From NCBI GenBank assembly GCA_945830055.1, contig CALZXH010000011.1, forward strand, positions 1 through 43,540: 43,540 nucleotides of DNA. Direction: 5' to 3'. The DNA comes from an uncultured Prevotella sp. (GTDB lineage Bacteria > Bacteroidota > Bacteroidia > Bacteroidales > Bacteroidaceae). Below, in pieces: positions 7,279-16,693 of this stretch. Position 1 is the stretch's first letter. Each line of letters begins with the position of its first letter. Below the pieces are notes generated by a model, which was not told the origin of the DNA, ran no database searches, and saw only the letters and a program-made list of their open reading frames with translations. Both the position numbers and the translations under genes were made by a program.

Positions 7279-10200
7279 ATGAAGAAAACCATCATAGTGA
7301 TGGCATGGCTCTGCTATTTGACGCTGACAGCCATGGCACAGAAGTTTGTTAATCTTACGGCTCAGCAGGTGAAGGTTGATTCTGTGTTACCCGTGGTGAC
7401 ACACCGTTGGTTGTTGCCCTCAAATTATGCCGACTCTGTATATACCCCCATTATAGAATATCCCGAATTTATTGACATGGTGCAGGGTGACATTGAGCGG
7501 TATCAACGCATCACCGCCGACAGTCTGCCACCGCTGCCCCTGATAGACCATTGGGTGAGCATCGACCGCAAGCAGGCTGTGTTGGAGGCAACCTTGGTGC
7601 CTTTGGTATTCCGCGAGGGCAAATACCGTAAACTGGTAAGCTATAAGATTGGTCTGCGTGCCGTGCCCCGTGCTCCCCTCACCGATAGCCGCGGTGGGGC
7701 ACGTTTGCCTGCTCTTGCACCTGCGGCTGCCGACCGCTATGCCGCCCACTCGGTACTGGCACAGGGCAAATGGGCGAAAATCAGGGTCAGTGCTTCTGGC
7801 GTTTGCGAGCTCACTGCAGATGTAGTGGCTAAGGCCGGCTTCTCTGATATCAACAAAGTGCGAGTCTATGGATATGGAGGTGCCTTGCAGCCAGAGTCGC
7901 TCGATGGCAGCTACCTTACTGAAACCGATGATTTGAAGCAGGTACCCCGTTGCGTGGTGGGTGGGCGACATCTGTTCTATGCCCAAGGACCCGTGAGCTG
8001 GAAAGATAAAGCCGAGCGGGTGCGCAACCCATACAGCGACTACGGTTACTATTTTATTACCGAGGGCGATGAGAGTCCGTTGCTACTTGGTGAGACTGAG
8101 TTTGTGAATTCGTTCTATCCTGGCAGCGAGTCGAGCTATGCCCTGCATGAGATTGATGACTATGCCTGGATTCATGGTGGGCGTAACCTGTATGAGAGTA
8201 AGGTGATAGGCAGGGCCGAGTCAGCAACCTACACTCTTGATGCGCCCCGCAGTGGCGTACAGGGTACGCTTCGGGTGGTTGTTTCCGCCGACGGTGGTTC
8301 TACTGTGGCAGTGCAGTTCAACGGCGGGTCGTTGGGCAGTGTAAGCATCTCCGCACTTGCTTTAGAGGCTGTAGCTTCTGTATCATCAGGCGTTTTTGCC
8401 GTATCGGAGCTGCAATCTTCCAACACCATCACCCTGACCAATAACGGCAGTTCCAACGTGCGCCTTGACTATATAGCCATCGAGTGCAGCGAACCGGCTG
8501 CGGCACCTAATCTCAATGCCGCCTGCCAGCAGGCAGAATATGTGCACAACATTACCAATCAAGACCTGCATGGGCATACTTCTGTGGATATGGTCATTAT
8601 CATTCCTACCTCGCAGAAACTGAGGAAACAGGCAGAACGTCTCAAGGCATTGCATGAAGATAGGCATGGTCTCACCGTGCGTATCGTTCCCGCAGATGAG
8701 CTGTATAACGAGTTTTCGAGCGGTACTCCTGATGCCACTGCCTACAGGAGATATATGAAGATGTTTTACGACCGTGCCGGGACAGATGAGGCTTTTCCAC
8801 GCTACCTGTTGCTGATGGGTGACGGTGCCTGGGACAACCGTCTGCATCTGGCTGGTTGGGAGGGCATCACTGCCGATGACCTGTTGCTGTGCTTCGAGAG
8901 TGAGAATTCCTACAGCAAGGTGTACAGTTATGTGAGCGACGACTTCTATTGTCTGCTCGACGATGGAGAAGAGATACAAAGCGGCAGGGACACAGAATAC
9001 AAGTACAGAGGCAAGCCCGATGTGGCTGTGGGGCGTTTCCCCGTGCGCATGGAAGCGGAAGCCAAGGTAATGATAGACAAGCTGGAGGCTTATCTTGACA
9101 ACGCATCGGCAGGTTCCTGGCAGAACACGGTGGTGTTTATGGGTGATGACGGTAATAGCAATATCCACATGACTGCCGCCGATAATGCCGCCAAGAACGT
9201 GGAGAGAAACTATCCTGCCTATGAGGTGAAGCGCGTGCTGTGGGATTCGTTCAACCGTGTCACCTCTGCAGCGGGCAATACTTATCCCGAAATCACCTCC
9301 CTGTTGCAGTCATATATGAAAAACGGGGCACTGCTCATGGACTATTGCGGTCATGGTGCAGCCTATAGCATCTCTCATGAAATGGTACTCAAGGTGTCTG
9401 ATTTTGCCACTATCTCCAGTTCCAGGCTCCCCCTGTGGGTCACCGCCTCATGCGACATTATGCCTTATGACGGACAGGCAAGTAACATCGGCGAGTCGGC
9501 AGTGCTCAACTCTTCGGGCGGTGCCATCGCTTTCTTGGGTACCACCCGCACGGTATATTCCAGTCAGAACGAGATTATCAATACGGCTTTCATCACTGAG
9601 GTGCTCAATAACGGCGACGATGGCGTGAGCATGGCAGAGGCGGTACGCATGGCCAAGAACAAACTGGTGGATTCGGGCAGGGAACTCTCTGTCAACAAAC
9701 TGCAATACACCTTCTTGGGCGACCCTGTGCTCAAACTTTCCTATCCTACCGGCAATATAGTGATAGACGAGATCAACGGTGTGGCAGTTTCTCCGGGTGC
9801 GAGCATGGAGATGAAGGCGGGCAGCGAGGTCATAGTAAGCGGTCATGTGGAATACAACGGAGTTGTAGATGAGGAATTCAACGGTCTGATAACGGCAAAC
9901 GTGATGGATGCTGCCGAAACCGTGGTGTGCAAGATGAACGATACCAGCAGTGAGGGCACTACCACTCCCTACACCTATACCGATTTCACCAATACCGTCT
10001 ATCGTGGCACCAATACCGTGAGCAAGGGCAGGTTCTCCATCTCCTTTGCCGTTCCCAAGGACATACGCTATGGCGATGCCAACGGGCGTATCAACCTTTA
10101 TGCCGTATCTGATGACAAGAAACAGATGGCAAACGGCTACAGCAATGACATACAGTTCAAGGGAACAGGAGATATGAGCGTGGACGGTGTGGGACCTTCC

Positions 10201-10848
10201 ATTTATTGCTACCTCAACTCCCCCTCGTTTGTCAATGGCGAAGAGGTGAACGTGACCCCCTATTTTGTGGCAGAACTGTCTGACGAAGACGGTATCAACG
10301 CCTCGGGTTCGGGTATCGGCCATGACCTGCAGCTAATCATCGACGGACAGCCTCTGCAGACCTACAAACTCAACGACTATTTCACCTTCAGTTTCGGTAG
10401 TTATAAGGAGGGCACCGTGGGCTTCAGTATCCCTGCCCTGACAGCAGGTACCCATCAGTTGCAGTTCAGAGCGTGGGATGTACTCAACAATCTGTCGGAG
10501 GCAACCCTTGATTTCACTGTAGTAAGAGGATTGCAGCCCGATCTTGTGGATGTAAACTGCACCCAGAACCCCGCTTCTACCAGCACCTCTTTCCGTGTGG
10601 TACACAACCGCATCGGATCTGAGTTGGAGGTGGTCATCGACCTCTTCGACATGTCGGGGCGCCGCTTGTGGACCTCGGAGCACACCGTAGTGCCTGAGCA
10701 GTCGATGGTGGATATCTCGTGGGATTTGTGTATTGATGGCGGAAGGATGCTGGGAACAGGCGTTTATCTGTATCGCGTCAGGACGGCTTCTGATGGCAGT
10801 TCATACGCTTCGAAAGCCAAAAAACTGATTGTTATCAGTGGAAAATAG
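7279..10848 (+). CDS. porU: Type IX secretion system sortase PorU
   Basis: 1189 residues with a signal peptide (MKKTIIVMAWLCYLTLTAMA). The central region is a gingipain-like C25 peptidase fold. The catalytic dyad is His692 in YCGHGAAYS and Cys725 in VTASCDIMPYDG, 33 residues apart. A C-terminal beta-sandwich ends in a T9SS-type signal domain (LFDMSGRRLW, GTGVYLYRVRT, SKAKKLIV). PorU removes C-terminal signals from T9SS cargo at the outer-membrane surface and attaches the cargo to a lipopolysaccharide-type anchor. Its partner PorV is encoded next, as in Porphyromonas gingivalis, where porU-porV-ispF are also adjacent. Its presence implies that the cell exports CTD-bearing proteins, although no such cargo other than PorU itself is visible here. 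Confidence 0.93.
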   Translation: MKKTIIVMAWLCYLTLTAMAQKFVNLTAQQVKVDSVLPVVTHRWLLPSNYADSVYTPIIEYPEFIDMVQGDIERYQRITADSLPPLPLIDHWVSIDRKQAVLEATLVPLVFREGKYRKLVSYKIGLRAVPRAPLTDSRGGARLPALAPAAADRYAAHSVLAQGKWAKIRVSASGVCELTADVVAKAGFSDINKVRVYGYGGALQPESLDGSYLTETDDLKQVPRCVVGGRHLFYAQGPVSWKDKAERVRNPYSDYGYYFITEGDESPLLLGETEFVNSFYPGSESSYALHEIDDYAWIHGGRNLYESKVIGRAESATYTLDAPRSGVQGTLRVVVSADGGSTVAVQFNGGSLGSVSISALALEAVASVSSGVFAVSELQSSNTITLTNNGSSNVRLDYIAIECSEPAAAPNLNAACQQAEYVHNITNQDLHGHTSVDMVIIIPTSQKLRKQAERLKALHEDRHGLTVRIVPADELYNEFSSGTPDATAYRRYMKMFYDRAGTDEAFPRYLLLMGDGAWDNRLHLAGWEGITADDLLLCFESENSYSKVYSYVSDDFYCLLDDGEEIQSGRDTEYKYRGKPDVAVGRFPVRMEAEAKVMIDKLEAYLDNASAGSWQNTVVFMGDDGNSNIHMTAADNAAKNVERNYPAYEVKRVLWDSFNRVTSAAGNTYPEITSLLQSYMKNGALLMDYCGHGAAYSISHEMVLKVSDFATISSSRLPLWVTASCDIMPYDGQASNIGESAVLNSSGGAIAFLGTTRTVYSSQNEIINTAFITEVLNNGDDGVSMAEAVRMAKNKLVDSGRELSVNKLQYTFLGDPVLKLSYPTGNIVIDEINGVAVSPGASMEMKAGSEVIVSGHVEYNGVVDEEFNGLITANVMDAAETVVCKMNDTSSEGTTTPYTYTDFTNTVYRGTNTVSKGRFSISFAVPKDIRYGDANGRINLYAVSDDKKQMANGYSNDIQFKGTGDMSVDGVGPSIYCYLNSPSFVNGEEVNVTPYFVAELSDEDGINASGSGIGHDLQLIIDGQPLQTYKLNDYFTFSFGSYKEGTVGFSIPALTAGTHQLQFRAWDVLNNLSEATLDFTVVRGLQPDLVDVNCTQNPASTSTSFRVVHNRIGSELEVVIDLFDMSGRRLWTSEHTVVPEQSMVDISWDLCIDGGRMLGTGVYLYRVRTASDGSSYASKAKKLIVISGK

Positions 10849-10950
10849 AGGTGCGGATACGTTAATTATCCTTCTGTCATGCAATAAACTGCCTCTGCCA
10901 GCGTTATTTGCAAGGTGACATTTGTTTATTTAAGAAGAAAAATCATTCAG

Positions 10951-12114
10951 ATGAGAATATTCAAGCGCTTTTTACTTGCTGCCATAGTCTTCTGCCATGC
11001 CGTTGCATTGCAGGCACAGACCAAAACGTCGGAATACAATCCTGTGGAGCATGCCGTGATTTCACAGACCATTGCCCCCGATGCCCGTGCTGCGGGTATG
11101 GGTGACGTGGGAGCTGCCACTGACCCCGATGTCAACTCACAGTTCTGGAACCCCGCCAAGTATCCCTTCTGTATCAGCCGAAGCGGAATAGCGCTCAACT
11201 ACACTCCGTGGTTGCGCCAGTTGGTCAACGACATTGACCTGGCATACGTGGCAGGTTACTACCGCATAGGTGACTACAGTGCAGTGTCAGGTTCGCTGCG
11301 CTATTTCTCTTTGGGCGAGGTGATGACCTCCATGGAAGAGAATGCCATGACGGTGAAACCCTACGAAATGTCTATTGATGCTGCCTATTCGCTGATGTTG
11401 AGCGAGACTTTCTCCATCGCTGCGGCCATCAGATGGATCTACTCCGATCTGCGCTATGACTATAGCGAGGATTCCAAACCAGCCTCTGCCTTCGCAGCCG
11501 ACATAGCCATGTACTACAACAACTACATTATGTTGGGTGCACGCGAATGTCAGTTGGGGTTGGGTATGAACATCAGCAATGTGGGTAGTAAAATATCTTA
11601 CTACGGCGACGACCGGAGCCAGTTCCTGCCCGCAAATCTGCGTATTGGTGCATCGCTCATGGTGCCTGTAGACGAGTACAACCGCTTTACCATCGCTGCC
11701 GATGCCAACAAACTGTTGGTGCCCACCATACCGCCGCAGCGCGAGGATGAGTCGGCAGGCGATTACCGCACACGTGTGATCGAAGAGTACAGCGATGTGA
11801 GTTCCATATCGGGTATCTTCAAGAGTTTTGGTGATGCCCCCGGAGGTTTTAAGGAAGAGCTGCAGGAGATACAGTGGAGTGTAGGTGCCGAGTATGTGTA
11901 TCATGATCAGTTCTCTCTGCGTGCCGGTTATCACCATGAGAGTGCCAACAAGGGCAACCGCAAGTACTTTACCGTGGGTGGCGGTTTCCGCATGAACGTG
12001 TTTTCGCTGGATGTGGGTTATGTTATCTCCACTGCGCAGACCAACCCGCTTGACCAGACCCTGCGTTTCACACTGGCATTCGATATGGACGGTATCAAGG
12101 ATCTGTTCAAGTAA
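10951..12114 (+). CDS. porV: Type IX secretion outer-membrane protein PorV
   Basis: 387 residues from the ATG at 10951; the frame opens at a GTG at 10915, but the signal peptide begins at MRIFKRFLLAAIVFCHAVALQA. Mature motifs include APDARAAGMGDVGAATDPDVNSQFWNPAK, which is the hallmark of PorV in the FadL-like 14-strand barrel family. Aromatic-ended strands follow to the last residue. PorV ferries cargo from the translocon to the PorU sortase and is needed for its attachment. The 102-nt gap after porU shows no clear promoter, so read-through from porU is likely. Confidence 0.92.
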   Translation: MRIFKRFLLAAIVFCHAVALQAQTKTSEYNPVEHAVISQTIAPDARAAGMGDVGAATDPDVNSQFWNPAKYPFCISRSGIALNYTPWLRQLVNDIDLAYVAGYYRIGDYSAVSGSLRYFSLGEVMTSMEENAMTVKPYEMSIDAAYSLMLSETFSIAAAIRWIYSDLRYDYSEDSKPASAFAADIAMYYNNYIMLGARECQLGLGMNISNVGSKISYYGDDRSQFLPANLRIGASLMVPVDEYNRFTIAADANKLLVPTIPPQREDESAGDYRTRVIEEYSDVSSISGIFKSFGDAPGGFKEELQEIQWSVGAEYVYHDQFSLRAGYHHESANKGNRKYFTVGGGFRMNVFSLDVGYVISTAQTNPLDQTLRFTLAFDMDGIKDLFK

Positions 12115-12177
12115 CATAATCTGTCGTTGAAGTAAGAACATCCATCCCTGCTGATGGAATAGAGGAGGAAAGAATAT

Positions 12178-12675
12178 ATGATGGACATAGGAATAAGAGT
12201 AGGCTTCGGCTACGACGTACATAAGCTGGTTACAGGGCGCGACCTGTGGATGGGGGGCATCAGGATAGAGCACAGTATGGGACTGCTGGGTCATAGTGAT
12301 GCCGATGTGCTGATACACGCCATCTGCGATGCCATGCTGGGTGCTGCCAATATGCGCGATATAGGTTACCACTTCCCCGATACGGCTGCAGAAACCCTGG
12401 ACATTGACAGCAAGATACTGCTGAAGAAGACCTGCGCTCTCATTGCCGACAAAGGCTATGTACTGGGCAATATCGATGCCACTATCTGTGCGGAGCGTCC
12501 TAAGATGAATCCCCATATCCCTGCCATGAAGGCTTGTCTGGCAGAGGTGATGGGAGTAGATGAAGACCAGATATCTATCAAAGCCACCACTACTGAGCGT
12601 TTGGGATTTACCGGACGTGAGGAGGGTATCAGTGCATATGCCACCGTGTTGTTGGCAAAGCGTGAAATGCCATAG
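12178..12675 (+). CDS. ispF: 2-C-methyl-D-erythritol 2,4-cyclodiphosphate synthase
   Basis: 165 residues. Two ATGs stand in tandem at 12178 and 12181. AGAGGAGG at 12161-12168 is a good ribosome-binding site for either, which is unusual because most genes here lack one. RVGFGYDVHKL carries the Asp and His metal ligands, and GHSDADVLIHAICDAMLGAA the third His. KATTTERLGFTGREEGI is the C-terminal family signature. The enzyme cyclises the diphosphate intermediate of the non-mevalonate isoprenoid pathway as a cytoplasmic trimer. It follows porU-porV, a conserved order that may reflect co-expression only. Confidence 0.96.
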   Translation: MMDIGIRVGFGYDVHKLVTGRDLWMGGIRIEHSMGLLGHSDADVLIHAICDAMLGAANMRDIGYHFPDTAAETLDIDSKILLKKTCALIADKGYVLGNIDATICAERPKMNPHIPAMKACLAEVMGVDEDQISIKATTTERLGFTGREEGISAYATVLLAKREMP

Positions 12676-12710
12676 ACCCAGTACGAGTTGAAAAAATAAT
12701 CCTACCTATT

Positions 12711-15248
12711 ATGAGTATCAAGAAATGGATGACAGTCCTTGTCGCAGCCCTCGTGTTGCCACAGACAATGACTGCCGGTGATGTTGTGTTTGTATATAAC
12801 ACCCATGAGAAGCAGGGTATGAAGATTGCTCTTGCCGACAGTGAGGGCAATTTTGCCGAGGCAGGACAACTGTTCCAATCGGATTACGGACAGTGGGGTG
12901 CACAGAAAAAGATGTATGCCCCCATGATATGGAGCGGCATGCAGGGTAGGGCCGTAGCTGTGTTCCAGGTCAATGACTTCTCGCCCTGTTTTGCTGTGGC
13001 GGTAAGCGACGACTGGATACACTGGCGCCCGCAAGACTATCCGCATACCACTGTAAAAGGCTGTCTGGCTCCTGTGGTGGCACCCGATGCCAACGGTTCC
13101 TTTACCATTGTGTTCAAGACGCCCCAAGGTGACTACCGCAAGATGACTGCTGATGCTGAGGTGAGGCACTTTACTGCCGATATGCCTGCCACACAGCAGG
13201 AGTATGAGCGCATACAGCCCCGGAAAGATACGGTGTTGGTGGGAGGCAAGTCCGTTACCGGCTACAAGATTACTCTGCCCGACGGATGGGCACAGCGCAT
13301 ACGCAATCATTTTGTGACAGAGGGAGAGAAATACCGCCGTACTCAAGTCAATCTGAAAAAGGAGGCAGAAACCATTGTCCTGCCCGAAGGCGAGGTGCTA
13401 CAAGCCACACTCACCATCAAGGGCAATGAGCAAAAGAAAATCACTGACCAGTTGATCGGTGTTTTCTTTGAGGACATCAGTTATGCTGCCGATGGCGGCC
13501 TGTATGCCGAGATGGTGCAGAACAGGGATTTTGAATATAGTGCCGCCGACCGTCGTGAGTGGACTTCCACTACGGCATGGCATGGCTTTACCACTTCCGC
13601 GATAGCCACGGAGAACCCCCTCAGTGCCCATAATCCCCACTACATGGTAATGCGTGCCGATACCCTTGTCAACGAGGGATGGGACGGCATGGTAGTCAGG
13701 AGTGGCGAGAAATACCGTTTCTCCATCTATGCCCGTGTTCCTTCGGGCAAGAAAAAACAGTTGTCTGTTGCGCTTGTTGACGGCGATAAGGTACTGGCAC
13801 AGGCGTCACTATCGGCAAAGGACAAGGTATGGACGCCCTACGAACTGACCCTGCAGGCCCAGCAGTCATCCGATAAGGCCATGCTACGGATTGTTACGGT
13901 ACGCGATACGGAGGTGCATATAGATATGGTGAGCCTTTTTCCCTACAACACTTTCTGTCAGCGCAAGAATGGAATGCGTGCCGACCTGGCACAGGCCATT
14001 GCCGACCTGCATCCTAAGTTTGTGCGCTTCCCCGGCGGATGTATGAGTCATGGCGACGGTATAGATAACATTTACCATTGGAATCATACCGTGGGACCTC
14101 TGCACGAGCGTGTGCCCGACCGTAATATCTGGCGTTATCACCAGACAAGGGGCATGGGATTCTACGAGATGTTCCAGTTCTGTGAGGATATTGGTGCCGA
14201 GCCCCTGCCTGTATTGGCAGCCGGAGTGCCCTGCCAGAACTCTCAGTGCAATGCCGAGGGCTATGGCGGACAACAGGGGGGAATTCCTATGGAGCAGATG
14301 CCTGCCTATATCGAGGAACTTTGCAACATGATAGAATGGGCAAACGGAGACCCTGCTACCAACAAATGGGCTGCCATGCGTGCCGAGGCGGGTCATCCCG
14401 AACCTTTCCACCTGAAGTATGTTGGTATCGGCAATGAGGACATTATCTCCACCGTGTTCGAGGAGCGCTGTCTGATGATTGCCCGTGCCATCAAGGAGCG
14501 TTATCCCGATATCCAGATATGCGGTACGGCAGGTCCTTTCCATGCCCCCTCTTCCGACTATGTAGAGGGCTGGAGGTTTGCCCATGCCAACAAGGATGTG
14601 TTCCAGCTCATTGACGAGCATTATTACGAGAGTGTAGGCTGGTTCTTGAACAATGGTGACTATTACGACAACTATGACCGTCAAGGTCCCAAAGTGTATC
14701 TCGGAGAGTATGCCGCCCGTGAAGGCAAGGGTGGTGTGAACTGCGCCCTGGCTGAGGCTTTCCACCTGTGCAATGTGGAGCGAAACGGCGATGTGGTGGC
14801 AATGACCTCATATGCTCCTCTGCTGTCAAAGAACGGGCACAGCAACTGGAGTCCCGACATGATTTATTTCAGCAATACGGAGGTGCAGCCCACTGCCAGT
14901 TATGAGACCCAGCGCCTCTTCGGCACCCATACGGGCAACAGATACATCACCAACACCCTTGTAGCCGACAGTGTGGTGCGTAGCAGGGTGGCAACCAGTG
15001 TGGTGCGTGATGCCAAGACCGGCAAGACATGTCTCCGTGTAGTGAATGTTCTGCCCAAACCCTTGCAACTCACACTCAGCACTTCCCAAATGTCCATCGG
15101 CGCAAGCATCTCCTATGAGGGCTTCAAGGGAAAACCCGGAGATACGCGTATCGAGCGTATCAAAGGCGTGGTTCCCGTACGACGGGATGCGCCGCTCACG
15201 GTCACAGTACCGGCATACGGGTTCGTGAATTATCTGTTTGGACTTTAA
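12711..15248 (+). CDS. Secreted alpha-L-arabinofuranosidase, GH51
   Basis: 845 residues with a signal peptide (MSIKKWMTVLVAALVLPQTMTAG). The N-terminal about 210 residues form a five-bladed-propeller-like or carbohydrate-recognition region (VAVSDDWIHWRPQDYPHTT). GH51 catalytic sequence starts near residue 230 (QLIGVFFEDISYAADGGLYAEM). The acid/base is Glu576 in GIGNEDI and the nucleophile Glu666 in LGEYAAREG. A C-terminal beta-sandwich follows. Such enzymes remove arabinofuranosyl side chains from arabinan or arabinoxylan. The gene ends with a 4-bp convergent overlap of its stop codon with that of the minus-strand gene. No SusC/SusD pair accompanies it in this window. Confidence 0.92.
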   Translation: MSIKKWMTVLVAALVLPQTMTAGDVVFVYNTHEKQGMKIALADSEGNFAEAGQLFQSDYGQWGAQKKMYAPMIWSGMQGRAVAVFQVNDFSPCFAVAVSDDWIHWRPQDYPHTTVKGCLAPVVAPDANGSFTIVFKTPQGDYRKMTADAEVRHFTADMPATQQEYERIQPRKDTVLVGGKSVTGYKITLPDGWAQRIRNHFVTEGEKYRRTQVNLKKEAETIVLPEGEVLQATLTIKGNEQKKITDQLIGVFFEDISYAADGGLYAEMVQNRDFEYSAADRREWTSTTAWHGFTTSAIATENPLSAHNPHYMVMRADTLVNEGWDGMVVRSGEKYRFSIYARVPSGKKKQLSVALVDGDKVLAQASLSAKDKVWTPYELTLQAQQSSDKAMLRIVTVRDTEVHIDMVSLFPYNTFCQRKNGMRADLAQAIADLHPKFVRFPGGCMSHGDGIDNIYHWNHTVGPLHERVPDRNIWRYHQTRGMGFYEMFQFCEDIGAEPLPVLAAGVPCQNSQCNAEGYGGQQGGIPMEQMPAYIEELCNMIEWANGDPATNKWAAMRAEAGHPEPFHLKYVGIGNEDIISTVFEERCLMIARAIKERYPDIQICGTAGPFHAPSSDYVEGWRFAHANKDVFQLIDEHYYESVGWFLNNGDYYDNYDRQGPKVYLGEYAAREGKGGVNCALAEAFHLCNVERNGDVVAMTSYAPLLSKNGHSNWSPDMIYFSNTEVQPTASYETQRLFGTHTGNRYITNTLVADSVVRSRVATSVVRDAKTGKTCLRVVNVLPKPLQLTLSTSQMSIGASISYEGFKGKPGDTRIERIKGVVPVRRDAPLTVTVPAYGFVNYLFGL

Positions 15249-16693
15249 CGGGAGATGCTCATCAGCAGGTCAGTATGGTAGCGATGCTTTTCGTCGCTGC
15301 TTTCCAGATAGTACTGCGGTTGGTGGATGTAGCCTTTGAGGTCGGACGAGAGCAGCATCCAGGCATAGATATCGCCCTGTGAGGGCTGGATGTCTGTGGC
15401 AGCATCGTGGACGGCTATCGAAAAGGTGGAACCTGCAGGAGCTTTTATATGCAGTTTTATTCTGCCGTAGGGTAGGGCACTGCCTTCTATCCGCTCTACG
15501 GTGATCGGCTGGGGCGCTGTGGCAGGATGCACAAACACCATCCGGTCGGCAAGGATGTTGCCCTTGGTATCAATCACCGAAAAACGGTTTACGCCCTCTT
15601 CCATATCCTCTCTACCGCAGTTCAGCGTCAAAGGGTTGCCGTCGAATACAAAGGGTACTACGGAATATACGCTGCCGCGATAGGTCTGTATCAGTGCCAA
15701 AGGTTCGTTGTGCAGTTCCACCGAGGGGCTTATGGTGATGCGCGCCTTGCGCGGGTCGTTCATATCCACTTTCAGCGCTATCCCTATCGGTTCTGGTTCG
15801 GGCAATTTGATGACGGCATGATGACCGGCGGCATCTGTAAGGTGTAGTGACATGGGCATTCCCTGCTGGGGAAGGAAGGCAAAGCGGCCCATCCCTTCGT
15901 GCTCTGTCTGTACGGCGGCTACCGTATCTTTCCTGCATACAAGATAGCCGGTTGTCTGCAGGGGCATTCCGTTGTCATCGGTCACCACAATGGTCATTCT
16001 GCTTTTGATGCCGCTGATGCTATGCCCACCCTCCGGATAGAAGGTCACTCTCATACCCTGTTTCTTTATCGTAGCCGCTTGGGTCGGCATGGTGTTTGTA
16101 TCCGTGCGGTTGTCGGGCAACCGTTTGTTGTGCCCCCTTGATTCTATCTTTGCCTGGGCATATTGTCCCGCCTTTTGCGGAGCGTCGAAAATGGGGAACA
16201 CACGCGAGAAAACAGCATTGCTACCTTCATTGACCATATAGCGCGTGTAGGCGCGCACTTCGTAAAAGCCGGAGGTGAACAAACTGTCAAGCGGGAGGCA
16301 TCCCTCTGCCTGTCCGTTCTGCAAATGCAGTTTGTGTGTCTGTAGCACATCACCCGAAGGGGCCACCAGTTCCACATACAACACCCGGCTCAAGTTGGTC
16401 AGTCTGTTGCTGTCGGTGCGTACCACATACGCCTTCAGCCAGATATCTTCTCCCCTGAAATAGGCGGTGTTGTCAAAGTGCAGATACGCCCGTTCCAAAG
16501 GGAAGGAGCGGTGAAACTGCTCTATATCTGTCACAAACTGCTTCAATTGCTGCAGGGCTTTGCGCTCTTTCTCGCTGTTGTTGCTGTCCAGCAGATGCTG
16601 TGCGGCTGCAGGCCTCACATTATATATATAAAGGCATAGGAAGGCAAACAGTACTGTCTGAATATGGCGGATGGTGTGTCGTGGCGTTCTCAT
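15245..16693 (-). CDS. MG2-like surface protein, equivalent to the N-terminal half of a larger family
   Basis: 482 residues from the ATG at 16693, which overlaps the stop of the upstream gene by ATGA. Residues 1-31 form a signal peptide (HIQTVLFAFLCLYIYNVRPAAA). Then come LERAYLHFDNTAYFRGEDIWLKAYVV and VLYVELVAPSGDVLQTHKLHL, typical of the alpha-2-macroglobulin MG2 region of the large Bacteroidetes proteins often annotated as carboxypeptidase-regulatory or TonB-plug proteins. Further beta-sandwich domains follow (FYPEGGHSISGIKSRMTIVVTDDNG). It stops at KHRYHTDLLMSISR, where family members normally continue into a second half. That second half appears to be the upstream gene 16690-18153. Function unknown; cell-envelope location is likely. 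Confidence 0.7.
   Translation of the reverse strand: MRTPRHTIRHIQTVLFAFLCLYIYNVRPAAAQHLLDSNNSEKERKALQQLKQFVTDIEQFHRSFPLERAYLHFDNTAYFRGEDIWLKAYVVRTDSNRLTNLSRVLYVELVAPSGDVLQTHKLHLQNGQAEGCLPLDSLFTSGFYEVRAYTRYMVNEGSNAVFSRVFPIFDAPQKAGQYAQAKIESRGHNKRLPDNRTDTNTMPTQAATIKKQGMRVTFYPEGGHSISGIKSRMTIVVTDDNGMPLQTTGYLVCRKDTVAAVQTEHEGMGRFAFLPQQGMPMSLHLTDAAGHHAVIKLPEPEPIGIALKVDMNDPRKARITISPSVELHNEPLALIQTYRGSVYSVVPFVFDGNPLTLNCGREDMEEGVNRFSVIDTKGNILADRMVFVHPATAPQPITVERIEGSALPYGRIKLHIKAPAGSTFSIAVHDAATDIQPSQGDIYAWMLLSSDLKGYIHQPQYYLESSDEKHRYHTDLLMSISR

Noticed and set aside
11287..12516. A 409-codon minus-strand open frame
   Set aside because: It is antisense to porV and ispF, both firmly identified, and it looks like a shadow of their codon bias.
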